Of a stretch of DNA of 9,622 bases, positions 1-6,071 are shown in pieces. The notes below the pieces were generated by a model. The model was not told the DNA's origin. It searched no databases and saw only the letters and a program-made list of their open reading frames with translations. The position numbers and the translations under genes were made by a program. Each line of letters starts with the position of its first letter. The stretch's first letter is position 1. Origin of the DNA: Leptofilum sp050292445 (GTDB lineage: Bacteria; Chloroflexota; Anaerolineae; Promineifilales; Promineifilaceae). The stretch spans positions 1 to 9,622 of the forward strand of contig JBNKLQ010000235.1 of the NCBI GenBank assembly GCA_050292445.1, given 5' to 3'.

Positions 1-18
1 TTAATTATAGTACGAATT

Positions 19-2544
19 TTACTTTTTTTTCTTATTTCCGCCATTAGCGGAATCAATAAGTGACAACTGCTGAGGCATAACGGCCGTTTCATCTTCTTCA
101 TCCACAGCATCTGGGCGGCTAACCATGCATAACGCACCTGTAATGCGGTTACGTTGACCAATGGTCATAACGGCCCGTGGCTTTACGGCACGGCTGCCAG
201 TGTAGGTCTCTTTCAATTTCAGTTTCTTGGTGGAGCCAATCCCCGTAGTAATCAAAATCTGCGTGTCTTCGGCCCCAATGACGGCAGCCACCACTTCAGC
301 CGCTTCTTTGGGGAGATTCATGTTGCGCACGCCCTGACCATGCCGTCCCTGGGTAGGATATTCGCTCATGGGGGTTGCTTTGGCAAAACCGTTGTCCGTA
401 ATGCTCCACAAATAGCCATCTGCCGCGACTACAGACATGGCCACCACACCATCGGCTTCATTGGCCAGTTTGATACCGTATACCCCGCCAGCAGGCAAGC
501 CAGACGGCCGTACATCATCTTCACTAAAACGAATCGCCTGCCCGGCCGCTGTCGCCAACATCACCTCTTGCTCCCCGTTGGTCAACTCTGCCCAACCCAG
601 GGCATCATCATCCTGCACATTCATCACCACAAATGGCTGTGAGGTAATGCCTGGCAAATCTTCGACGCGAATGCGCTTAACCACCCCAGCCAGGGTTGTC
701 AGGAAGACGTAGCCAGAAGCGTTCACCGGCAGCACCTGAGCCGCCGCAAGATGGTCACGACGGCTAAAACCTGTAAGATCCGCCCAATGGGTGCCCTTGC
801 CTAATTCAACCGCCTGGGGCAATTGATAAACAGGCAGGCTCACGGAACGGCCGTCTGCAGCAAACAAGTACAAAATATCCTGCGTATTCGCTTCCAACAG
901 AGCAAAAGGCTGTTCAGTCGGCTTCAGCGGAATGCGCACCATCTCCGGCGATGTCGTCCGTGCCAGCGTCCCTTTCTCGCCAAGCAGCACCCACACTTGC
1001 TCATCCGGCAGCAAATCAGATGCCGACAGCACCGTCTTCACATCCCCACTATCAATAATCTGCGTGCGGCGTACATCCTGGTACTTCTCTTTGACTGCCA
1101 ACAGCTCTTCTTTGATCAACTCACGCATCATAGCCGGTTTTGACAACAATTTTTCAAGGTACTTAATCTGATTTAGCAATTCCTTGTGCTCATCTTGAAT
1201 CTTGCGTCGTTCCAATGCGGCTAAACGACGCAGCTGCATGTCCAAAATGGCCTGCGCTTGTATTTCCGTCAGCTTAAATTGCTTGATGAGATTTTTCTTG
1301 GCCGTCTCCACTGTTCGAGAACGTCGAATCAAGGCAATTACTTCATCCAAATTGTCCAGGGCAATCAGTAACCCTTCCAAAATGTGTGCCCGGTTGCGTG
1401 CCTTCTCTAGATCGTGCTCAGAACGCCGCCGCACAATTTCCTGACGATGGTCCAGATAAACGCGCAGCGCCTGCTTGAGCGTCAACACACGCGGCTCACC
1501 GTTTACCAGCGCCAACAGCGAGATGCTAAACGTACTCTGCATCGGCGTCAGGCGGAACAGGTCGGCCAGCACGTCTTCCGGTTCCACGTTACGCGTCGTT
1601 TCCAGAATAATGCGCATTCCGTTGCGGTCCGATTCATCCCGCAGATCAGTCAACCCTTCAATCTTGCCGTCCCGGTGCAAATCAGCGATACGGCCCAGCA
1701 AGTTTGTTTTGTTGGCCTGGTACGGCAGTTCCGTAATGACAATGCGCGATTTGTTGCGACTCATTTCTTCGACATGCGCTTTGGCTCGCACCGTAACCCG
1801 GCCGCGCCCCGTAGCGTAAGCGCTGAAGATGGCGTCTGTCTCCACACCCTTCTTTTCACGATAGCGGAAAACCAGTCCACCTGTGGGGAAATCTGGCCCC
1901 TTGATAAAGCGCAGCAGGTCCGGCAAAGAAATATCATCCAGCTGATCCCATCTATCTAGCATAAAGGTGAGAGCGTCAATCACTTCGCCCAGATTATGCG
2001 GCGGAATGCTCGTGGCCATTCCCACGGCAATACCAGAGGAACCATTAACTAACAAATTGGGAATAGTGGCGGGCAGGACCGATGGTTCAGTGAGTGAATC
2101 ATCAAAATTGGTGGTGAAATCAACGGTATCCTTGCCGATGTCTTCCAACATATCAAAGCCCATGTTGGAGAGGCGGGCTTCAGTGTAACGCATGGCCGCA
2201 GCGGCATCGCCGTCTATCGAGCCAAAGTTGCCCTGCCCATCGACCAGGGTGTAGCGCATGGAGAAATCCTGAGCCAAGCGGACCATGGCATCGTAAACGG
2301 CCTGATCGCTGTGAGGGTGGTATTTACCCAATACTTCACCCACCACACGGGCCGACTTTTTGTAAGAGGTATTCGGCCGTAAGCCCATATCGTACATGGC
2401 ATACAAAATGCGCCGCTGCACCGGCTTCAGGCCATCCCGCGCATCCGGCAGCGCCCGGGACACAATCACGCTCATGGCGTAGCTCAGATACGATTCACGC
2501 ACCTCAGAATCAATGTTTACTTGTTTTACCAGACCAATTTCCAT
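19..2544 (-). CDS. gyrA: DNA gyrase subunit A-like type IIA topoisomerase
   Basis: This 841-residue protein is the DNA-cleaving and rejoining subunit of a type II topoisomerase, which works as an A2B2 complex with a GyrB-type ATPase. The breakage-reunion domain covers about residues 10-500. Visible landmarks are SYAMSVIVSRALPDARDGLKP near 21-41, VLGKYHPHSDQAVYD at 71-85, GQGNFGSIDGD at 103-113 and the catalytic RY pair at R119-Y120 (RYTEARL). A coiled-coil-like segment lies at about 370-490. The beta-pinwheel C-terminal domain runs from about 510 to 810, and the tail ends in NKKKK, encoded by an A-rich run. Length and N-terminus match GyrA. However, the usual GyrA box is not seen in the first pinwheel blade; the nearest match, QGRHGQG, is at 732-738, so a ParC-like role is possible. 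Two quinolone-region positions are also unusual (see findings). The ATG at 2544 begins the conserved N-terminus, but no strong Shine-Dalgarno precedes it. There is no gyrB next to it. The gene has its own promoter and is separated from the suf genes by a terminator. Confidence 0.9.
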   Translation of the reverse strand: MEIGLVKQVNIDSEVRESYLSYAMSVIVSRALPDARDGLKPVQRRILYAMYDMGLRPNTSYKKSARVVGEVLGKYHPHSDQAVYDAMVRLAQDFSMRYTLVDGQGNFGSIDGDAAAAMRYTEARLSNMGFDMLEDIGKDTVDFTTNFDDSLTEPSVLPATIPNLLVNGSSGIAVGMATSIPPHNLGEVIDALTFMLDRWDQLDDISLPDLLRFIKGPDFPTGGLVFRYREKKGVETDAIFSAYATGRGRVTVRAKAHVEEMSRNKSRIVITELPYQANKTNLLGRIADLHRDGKIEGLTDLRDESDRNGMRIILETTRNVEPEDVLADLFRLTPMQSTFSISLLALVNGEPRVLTLKQALRVYLDHRQEIVRRRSEHDLEKARNRAHILEGLLIALDNLDEVIALIRRSRTVETAKKNLIKQFKLTEIQAQAILDMQLRRLAALERRKIQDEHKELLNQIKYLEKLLSKPAMMRELIKEELLAVKEKYQDVRRTQIIDSGDVKTVLSASDLLPDEQVWVLLGEKGTLARTTSPEMVRIPLKPTEQPFALLEANTQDILYLFAADGRSVSLPVYQLPQAVELGKGTHWADLTGFSRRDHLAAAQVLPVNASGYVFLTTLAGVVKRIRVEDLPGITSQPFVVMNVQDDDALGWAELTNGEQEVMLATAAGQAIRFSEDDVRPSGLPAGGVYGIKLANEADGVVAMSVVAADGYLWSITDNGFAKATPMSEYPTQGRHGQGVRNMNLPKEAAEVVAAVIGAEDTQILITTGIGSTKKLKLKETYTGSRAVKPRAVMTIGQRNRITGALCMVSRPDAVDEEDETAVMPQQLSLIDSANGGNKKKK

Positions 2545-2662
2545 ATCGTTTTGTGTTCTTTAATTGTGGCAGTTGATTAAATCTGCTGTTGACTCACCCA
2601 AAAGCAATTTGTTGGTTAGGTACTGTCAACTACCAAAAATTGAAATATTTGTTCTAATTTGA
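2545..2662 (-). other. gyrA 5' leader
   Basis: The predicted untranslated leader is A/T rich and contains no credible gene. It carries an imperfect inverted repeat (TTGGTTAG at 2612-2619 against CTACCAA at 2630-2636). On the minus strand it also has a second TTGACAGT copy (about 2629-2622) matching the one in the promoter, but without a good -10 behind it. A GTTGAC/GTCAAC pair (2625-2630 and 2588-2593) could form an alternative stem. No known regulatory RNA is recognised. Confidence 0.35.
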
Positions 2663-2668
2663 AGGCTA

Positions 2669-2697
2669 AATATAGGCAATTTAGGCCAGACTGTCAA
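2669..2697 (-). promoter_or_regulatory. Sigma-70-type promoter of gyrA
   Basis: On the minus strand a perfect -35 hexamer TTGACA (2697-2692) is followed, after exactly 17 bp, by the -10 hexamer TATATT (2674-2669), one base from consensus. Transcription would start near 2662 and leave a leader of about 118 nt before the ATG at 2544. The -35 box begins three bases past the T-tract of the preceding operon's terminator, so the two signals are packed end to end. This is prediction from sequence only. Confidence 0.75.
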
Positions 2698-2699
2698 AC

Positions 2700-2724
2700 A
2701 AAAAAAGGCGCTATTGGCAGCGCC
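2700..2724 (-). terminator. Intrinsic terminator of the suf operon
   Basis: Read on the minus strand, GGCGCT pairs perfectly with AGCGCC around the loop GCCAAT (2724-2707), and seven T residues (2706-2700) follow directly. This is a textbook Rho-independent terminator, 32 nt after the Rieske gene stop. It should end the suf transcript and isolate it from gyrA. Confidence 0.9.
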
Positions 2725-2756
2725 CTCTATCCACAATTGATTTTCCTTCAATAACT

Positions 2757-3074
2757 TTATTCGTCAAGATTTTCGATATAAATATCCCCATCTTCTACTT
2801 TTACTTCATAGGTGGGAATGGGTGCCGTCGCAGGGAAAGCCAGCACAGCACCGGTTCGTACATCAAAGCAAGCGCCATGGCGCGGGCATTCAATGGAATG
2901 ACCGTCCAAAGGGCCATCTTCCAATGGCCCATCATCGTGAGAACAGACATCGGCGATGCAATAAAATTCACCGTCAACATTCAAAACGATAACCGTTTCA
3001 TATTCAAATTCGTGGTATTTTCTTTCCCCCCGTGGAATCTCTTCAACACGAGCGATTTTTACAAAATCTGGCAC
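2757..3074 (-). CDS. Rieske [2Fe-2S] ferredoxin, non-heme oxygenase type
   Basis: A 105-residue soluble Rieske protein of the ferredoxin class that serves non-heme iron oxygenases (BphF- or NirD-like). The cluster motif C-x-H-x16-C-x2-H is complete: Cys44, His46, Cys63 and His66 (CSH ... CPRH). No signal peptide or membrane segment is visible, so it should be cytoplasmic. I chose the GTG at 3074 because AAGGA lies 7 nt upstream and because the encoded protein then begins PDFVKIA, where family members normally begin. No ATG exists in this frame near the start; longer in-frame readings overlap sufU and look unrelated to the family. The gene is the last of the suf operon, 61 nt after the sufU stop and just before the terminator. 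Small Rieske proteins are often found behind sufU. Its role there is not settled; electron transfer or being a cluster recipient are inferences. Confidence 0.88.
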   Translation of the reverse strand: MPDFVKIARVEEIPRGERKYHEFEYETVIVLNVDGEFYCIADVCSHDDGPLEDGPLDGHSIECPRHGACFDVRTGAVLAFPATAPIPTYEVKVEDGDIYIENLDE

Positions 3075-3081
3075 TGGTGCT

Positions 3082-3086
3082 TCCTT
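3082..3086 (-). promoter_or_regulatory. Ribosome binding site deciding the Rieske GTG start
   Basis: AAGGA on the minus strand ends 7 nt before the GTG at 3074. It is the only good Shine-Dalgarno in this stretch and is the main reason for choosing the GTG over a longer frame overlapping sufU. Confidence 0.65.
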
Positions 3087-3135
3087 TTCTGTTTCTGTTG
3101 TTTGATTTTTAGGATTGTCCAGCCTTGACTGTGCA

Positions 3136-3546
3136 TTAATCTTCTTTGTGAGATCCACGTAACTCTTCAGGATCGGGCATGCCGTAGGCACCCGCTTTGA
3201 GCACTTTGAGCGAGAGCAAGGCGCACTTAACACGAGCCATGCTCAACTGTACGCCTACCAAATCAAGCAGTTCGTCCTTATCGAAGGCGCGAACTTCTTC
3301 AAGGGTTTTGCCCTTGATCTCTTCGGTAAGTAAGGAGGCGGCGGCCTGACTGATGGCACAGCCGTCACCACTCCAGGCAACTTCGGTTACGCGCTGCTGG
3401 TCGTCCAGCTTCACTTCGATGCGGATGACATCACCACAGAGCGGATTGTCTTCTTCGTACGACCAATCGGCCGTTTCTAAATGACCATGATTGAGCGGGC
3501 GCTCGTACAGGTCGATGATTTGTTCGCGATAAATTGATTCGTCCAT
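3136..3546 (-). CDS. sufU: SufU iron-sulfur assembly protein / sulfur acceptor
   Basis: A 136-residue IscU/NifU-fold protein. SufU accepts persulfide sulfur from SufS through a zinc site and passes it to the SufBCD scaffold. The conserved metal and sulfur ligands are present: Cys37 and Asp39 in NPLCGD, Cys63 in SGDGCAIS and Cys108 in ARVKCALL. The flanking sequences are of SufU style, not IscU. The Cys63-Cys108 distance is 45 residues, close to IscU and about 18 shorter than Bacillus subtilis SufU as I remember it, so the usual Gram-positive insertion seems absent. I start at the ATG at 3546, giving MDESIYREQII, the expected family N-terminus. An in-frame upstream TTG would add 15 residues encoded in a short tandem repeat. 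An AAGAAG sequence lies 6 nt upstream. It follows sufS by 77 nt, fitting a SufS-SufU pair. Confidence 0.92.
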   Translation of the reverse strand: MDESIYREQIIDLYERPLNHGHLETADWSYEEDNPLCGDVIRIEVKLDDQQRVTEVAWSGDGCAISQAAASLLTEEIKGKTLEEVRAFDKDELLDLVGVQLSMARVKCALLSLKVLKAGAYGMPDPEELRGSHKED

Positions 3547-3558
3547 GAGATTCTTCTT

Positions 3559-3579
3559 GAGATTGGAGACTGGAGATTG
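3559..3579. repeat. 3 x 7-bp tandem repeat in the sufS-sufU spacer
   Basis: Three head-to-tail heptamers GAGATTG, GAGACTG and GAGATTG fill most of the sequence just upstream of the sufU start. The copies differ at one base only. The repeat lies outside both genes if sufU starts at 3546. Confidence 0.8.
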
Positions 3580-3623
3580 GTCCAGACTCAACCGATCATT
3601 ACTGTGTCCAAATTATACTGCAT

Positions 3624-4850
3624 TTACAACCGGAAAATTTTCTTGGCCCGATTGAGGCTGTTAACTAGTTTGTCTACTTCTTCGGTAGTGGTATGAATGT
3701 AGAAGCTGGCGCGCGCCGATGAGTTGATGCCCAATTCATGATGCAGCGGCATGGCACAATGGTGCCCGGCGCGAATGGCAATGCCATCCTTGTCCAACAG
3801 CTCTGCAATGTCGTGGGGATGCAGTCCTTCAATGGTGAAGGAAGCCACCCCGCCCCGCTGCGCGGCGGACGGGCCTAGAATTTGCAACTTGTCCACTTCG
3901 CTCAGCGCTTCCAGAGCATAATTGGTAATGAATTGTTCGTAAGCGTGGATGTTTTCCATACCTAAGTTGGTGAGATAATCTACGGCCGTTCCCAGCCCAA
4001 TCCCCTCAGCAATACTCGGTGTGCCCGCTTCAAATTTATGGGGCAGCTCATTCCAGGTGGAGCCTTCCAGCGTCACCCGGCGGATCATATCACCGCCACC
4101 CATGAAAGGAGGCATCGCTTCCAGCAGGTGCCGTTTGCCGTGCAAGATGCCAATGCCGGTAGGCCCGCACATCTTGTGGCCAGAAAAGGCCATGAAGTCA
4201 CTGTCCCACGCCTGCACATCAACCGGCATGTGGGGCACTGCCTGAGCCGCATCCACCATGGCCAGAGCGCCAACCTTGTGAGCGGCATCCACCAGTTGTC
4301 TAACTGGATTGACCGTACCGAAAACGTTGGAAACGGCCGTAAAGCTAAACAGTTTCGTCTTTTCCGTCAGCAATTGGGGAAGCTGGTCCAAATCCAGCGT
4401 GCCGTTGGGCAAGAAAGGCAGATAACGCAGCACCACGCCCCGCTCCTCGGCTAAAATTTGCCAGGGCACAATGTTGGCATGATGCTCCATGGCTGTGATG
4501 AGAATTTCATCACCAACTTTTAAATTGGCCCGTCCCCAACTGTAAGCCACCAGATTAAACCCCTCGGTGGCGTTGCGTACGTAAATCAGTTCAGCAGAAT
4601 CAGCGGCATTGATAAAACGGGCAATGCGCTCCCGAGCACCTTCATAGGCGTTGGTGGCTGCTTCGCTGAGGGAATGAATGCCGCGATGCACGTTGGCGTT
4701 GGTCTGGCGATAATAATCACTCATCGCCTCAATAACAGGCAGGGGCTTTTGTGAAGAGGCGGCACTGTCCAGGTAAATCAAAGGCACACCCGGATACACC
4801 TCTTGCTGCAAAATAGGAAATTCGCTGCGGATTTTATTGACATCTAACAT
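3624..4850 (-). CDS. sufS: SufS cysteine desulfurase
   Basis: A pyridoxal-phosphate enzyme that converts L-cysteine to L-alanine and carries the released sulfur as a persulfide. The protein is 408 residues from the ATG at 4850. The PLP-binding lysine is in SGHKMCGPTG (Lys226) and the catalytic cysteine is in RAGHHCAMPLHHELGI (Cys365), the group II signature of SufS rather than IscS or NifS. Other landmarks are YLDSAASSQKP near the start, EHHANIVPW and VDAAQAVPHMPVD. An in-frame TTG two codons earlier (4856) is possible. Neither start has a Shine-Dalgarno, but a TACAAT box sits 7 nt before the ATG, which would fit a leaderless transcript. It is followed by its partner sufU and preceded by a sulfurtransferase gene, and two ACGGCCGT sites lie within it. 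Function is very secure from family motifs. Confidence 0.95.
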   Translation of the reverse strand: MLDVNKIRSEFPILQQEVYPGVPLIYLDSAASSQKPLPVIEAMSDYYRQTNANVHRGIHSLSEAATNAYEGARERIARFINAADSAELIYVRNATEGFNLVAYSWGRANLKVGDEILITAMEHHANIVPWQILAEERGVVLRYLPFLPNGTLDLDQLPQLLTEKTKLFSFTAVSNVFGTVNPVRQLVDAAHKVGALAMVDAAQAVPHMPVDVQAWDSDFMAFSGHKMCGPTGIGILHGKRHLLEAMPPFMGGGDMIRRVTLEGSTWNELPHKFEAGTPSIAEGIGLGTAVDYLTNLGMENIHAYEQFITNYALEALSEVDKLQILGPSAAQRGGVASFTIEGLHPHDIAELLDKDGIAIRAGHHCAMPLHHELGINSSARASFYIHTTTEEVDKLVNSLNRAKKIFRL

Positions 4851-4857
4851 GGGCAAG

Positions 4858-4885
4858 ATTGTAATGCGGAAAAAATGATGTGCAA
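4858..4885 (-). promoter_or_regulatory. Possible internal promoter of sufS, leaderless layout
   Basis: On the minus strand TACAAT (4863-4858) matches five of six bases of the -10 consensus. TTGCAC (4885-4880), a weak -35, lies 16 bp upstream. The predicted start point is at or within a base or two of the sufS ATG at 4850. A perfect 10-bp palindrome, AATGCGCATT (4907-4916), lies just upstream and could be an operator. All of this is inference. Confidence 0.3.
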
Positions 4886-4929
4886 CTGCTGTTTGTCACA
4901 TTTTAGAATGCGCATTAACCAACAAATGG

Positions 4930-4987
4930 GCGAGGCAGGTAGGGATGGGTTGTTTTATTTGGCAAAGGTTTTACCTACCTGCCTCGC
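4930..4987. repeat. Perfect 14-bp inverted repeat (hairpin) upstream of sufS
   Basis: GCGAGGCAGGTAGG (4930-4943) is perfectly complementary to CCTACCTGCCTCGC (4974-4987) around a 30-nt loop. No T-tract follows on either strand, so it is not an intrinsic terminator. It could be a mobile-type intergenic palindrome, an RNA-processing site or a transcript-stability element between the sulfurtransferase gene and sufS. Confidence 0.8.
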
Positions 4988-4992
4988 TCCTA

Positions 4993-5013
4993 CGGATCAC
5001 CGATTACCGATTA
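4993..5013. repeat. 3 x 7-bp tandem repeat after the sulfurtransferase gene
   Basis: Three head-to-tail heptamers, CGGATCA, CCGATTA and CCGATTA; the last two are identical and the first differs at two positions. They lie 11 bp downstream of the sulfurtransferase stop codon. Related ACCGA text continues up to the stop itself (CTACCGACT, 5025-5033). The size and copy number match the repeat upstream of sufU. Confidence 0.7.
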
Positions 5014-5024
5014 CAGTTCACCAT

Positions 5025-5894
5025 CTACCGACTCTTCGATGGATTTTCAATCGGAACGCCTACCAGATTGCCCCATTCGGTCCAGGAGCCATCGTAGTTG
5101 CGCACGTTCGGGTAGCCCAGCAGGTAGGTTAGCACAAACCAGGTGTGTGAGCTGCGCTCACCAATGCGGCAATAGGCAACCACGCTGTTGTCCGCAGACA
5201 GTCCTTGCTCGTTTTCGTAGATGTCGCGGAGTTGTACGGCCGTTTTAAACGTGCCGTCTTCGGCCACTGCTCGACTCCAGGGCACATTCTTGGCCCCACG
5301 AATATGGCCGCCACGCAGTGCGCCTTCTTGCGGTGAACCGGGCATGTGCAGCAGTTCGCCGCTAAATTCCTGCGGGCTGCGCACGTCTACCAACGGCTGG
5401 TTGGCCTGCACATGGGCCAACACCTGATCCCGGAAAGCGCGAATTTTATAGTCGGTACGGGCGGCAGGTTTATAATTTGTCTTGGGGAAGGTTGGCTTCT
5501 CTTTGGTCAGCTCACGCCTTTCGTCGATCCATTTTTTACGGCCACCATCCATCACGCGGCAGTCGGCATGACCAAACAGCTTAAACACCCAAAAGGCGTA
5601 GGTAGCCCACCAATTGTTCTTATCGCCATAAAAAACAACCGTCGTGTCGTTGGCAATGCCACTGCGGGAAAGCAAAGCAGCAAACGCAGCTTCGTCCAAA
5701 TAATCACGGCGAATCGCATCATTCAGGTCTGCCACCCAATCAATGTGAACTGCATTTTTAATGTGCCCGGTGCTGTACAGCAGCACATCCTCGTTGGATT
5801 CAACCAGCCGAATTTTGCCGGTTTTATCTATATTTTCGGCCACCCATTCAGTGGGAACCAACACATCGCCATGCACATATCCTTTATCGCTCAT
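5025..5894 (-). CDS. Tandem-rhodanese sulfurtransferase (thiosulfate type)
   Basis: A 289-residue cytoplasmic sulfurtransferase with two rhodanese domains, about residues 10-125 and 155-282. The N-terminal domain has no cysteine at its loop (FYGDKNNWW) and is structural. The C-terminal domain carries the active cysteine, Cys242, in the loop CRIGERS. The basic loop with two arginines is typical of thiosulfate sulfurtransferases, whereas mercaptopyruvate enzymes usually have CGSGVT. Closely similar text (YCRIGERSSHTWF, NYDGSWTEWG) is known from actinobacterial CysA/SseA-type proteins. The start is the ATG at 5894, with AGGAG 8 nt upstream (5903-5907). The gene sits between sufD and sufS, so it probably feeds sulfane sulfur to cluster assembly or handles persulfides. 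It is flanked on both sides by long repeat-rich spacers, unlike the tightly packed sufCBD genes, which hints at later insertion or separate control. The true donor substrate cannot be read from the sequence. Confidence 0.93.
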   Translation of the reverse strand: MSDKGYVHGDVLVPTEWVAENIDKTGKIRLVESNEDVLLYSTGHIKNAVHIDWVADLNDAIRRDYLDEAAFAALLSRSGIANDTTVVFYGDKNNWWATYAFWVFKLFGHADCRVMDGGRKKWIDERRELTKEKPTFPKTNYKPAARTDYKIRAFRDQVLAHVQANQPLVDVRSPQEFSGELLHMPGSPQEGALRGGHIRGAKNVPWSRAVAEDGTFKTAVQLRDIYENEQGLSADNSVVAYCRIGERSSHTWFVLTYLLGYPNVRNYDGSWTEWGNLVGVPIENPSKSR

Positions 5895-5922
5895 TCTTTA
5901 AACTCCTGTTTTTCTGAGATTC

Positions 5923-5993
5923 ACCGCAAAGGACGCTAAGAATGCAAAGATTTTTCTTTGGCATAACTTTGCGTTCTTCGCGCACTTTGCGGT
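5923..5993. repeat. 71-nt hairpin of CGCAAAG-like units
   Basis: Two 28-nt arms (5923-5950 and 5966-5993) are complementary at about 23 of 28 positions around a 15-nt loop. Each arm is itself built from three roughly 9-bp units related to CCGCAAAGG (ACCGCAAAG, ACGCTAAG, ATGCAAAG). There is no T-tract after it. From general experience such CGCAAAG hairpins recur between genes in many environmental bacterial genomes, but I cannot check this here. It lies in the leader of the sulfurtransferase gene, ending 16 bp before that gene's Shine-Dalgarno. Confidence 0.75.
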
Positions 5994-6011
5994 TAGTAAA
6001 ATTCGGGGAAC

Positions 6012-6071
6012 AAAAAACGGTGGCTCTGCCATCCGTTCTGCTTGCGCGGGCGAGAGGCAAGGCCACCGTTT
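6012..6071 (-). terminator. Terminator-like hairpin between sufD and the sulfurtransferase
   Basis: On the minus strand a 16-nt 5' arm (6071-6056) pairs with a 16-nt 3' arm (6030-6015). There are 14 Watson-Crick pairs, one U-G wobble and one mismatch, around a 25-nt loop. A run of six T residues (6017-6012) closes the element; three of them may join the stem. It lies inside the operon, so if active it would lower expression of the sulfurtransferase, sufS, sufU and Rieske genes unless prevented. Its 5' arm also takes part in the competing upstream hairpin (6049-6117). Confidence 0.65.

Noticed and set aside
1414..1959. 181-codon open frame on the plus strand inside gyrA
   Set aside because: It lies wholly opposite a clearly conserved gyrA domain, its product (rich in Gln, Arg and His) resembles no family, and it has no upstream signals. 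The same applies to the other plus-strand frames, for example 4038-4454 and 6742-7164.
3075..3233. Longer Rieske protein starting at a GTG at 3233
   Set aside because: The extra 53 residues overlap the end of sufU in another frame and do not resemble Rieske proteins. The GTG at 3074 has a well-placed AAGGA.
4930..4987. Intrinsic terminator after the sulfurtransferase gene
   Set aside because: The stem is perfect, but no T-run follows on either strand.
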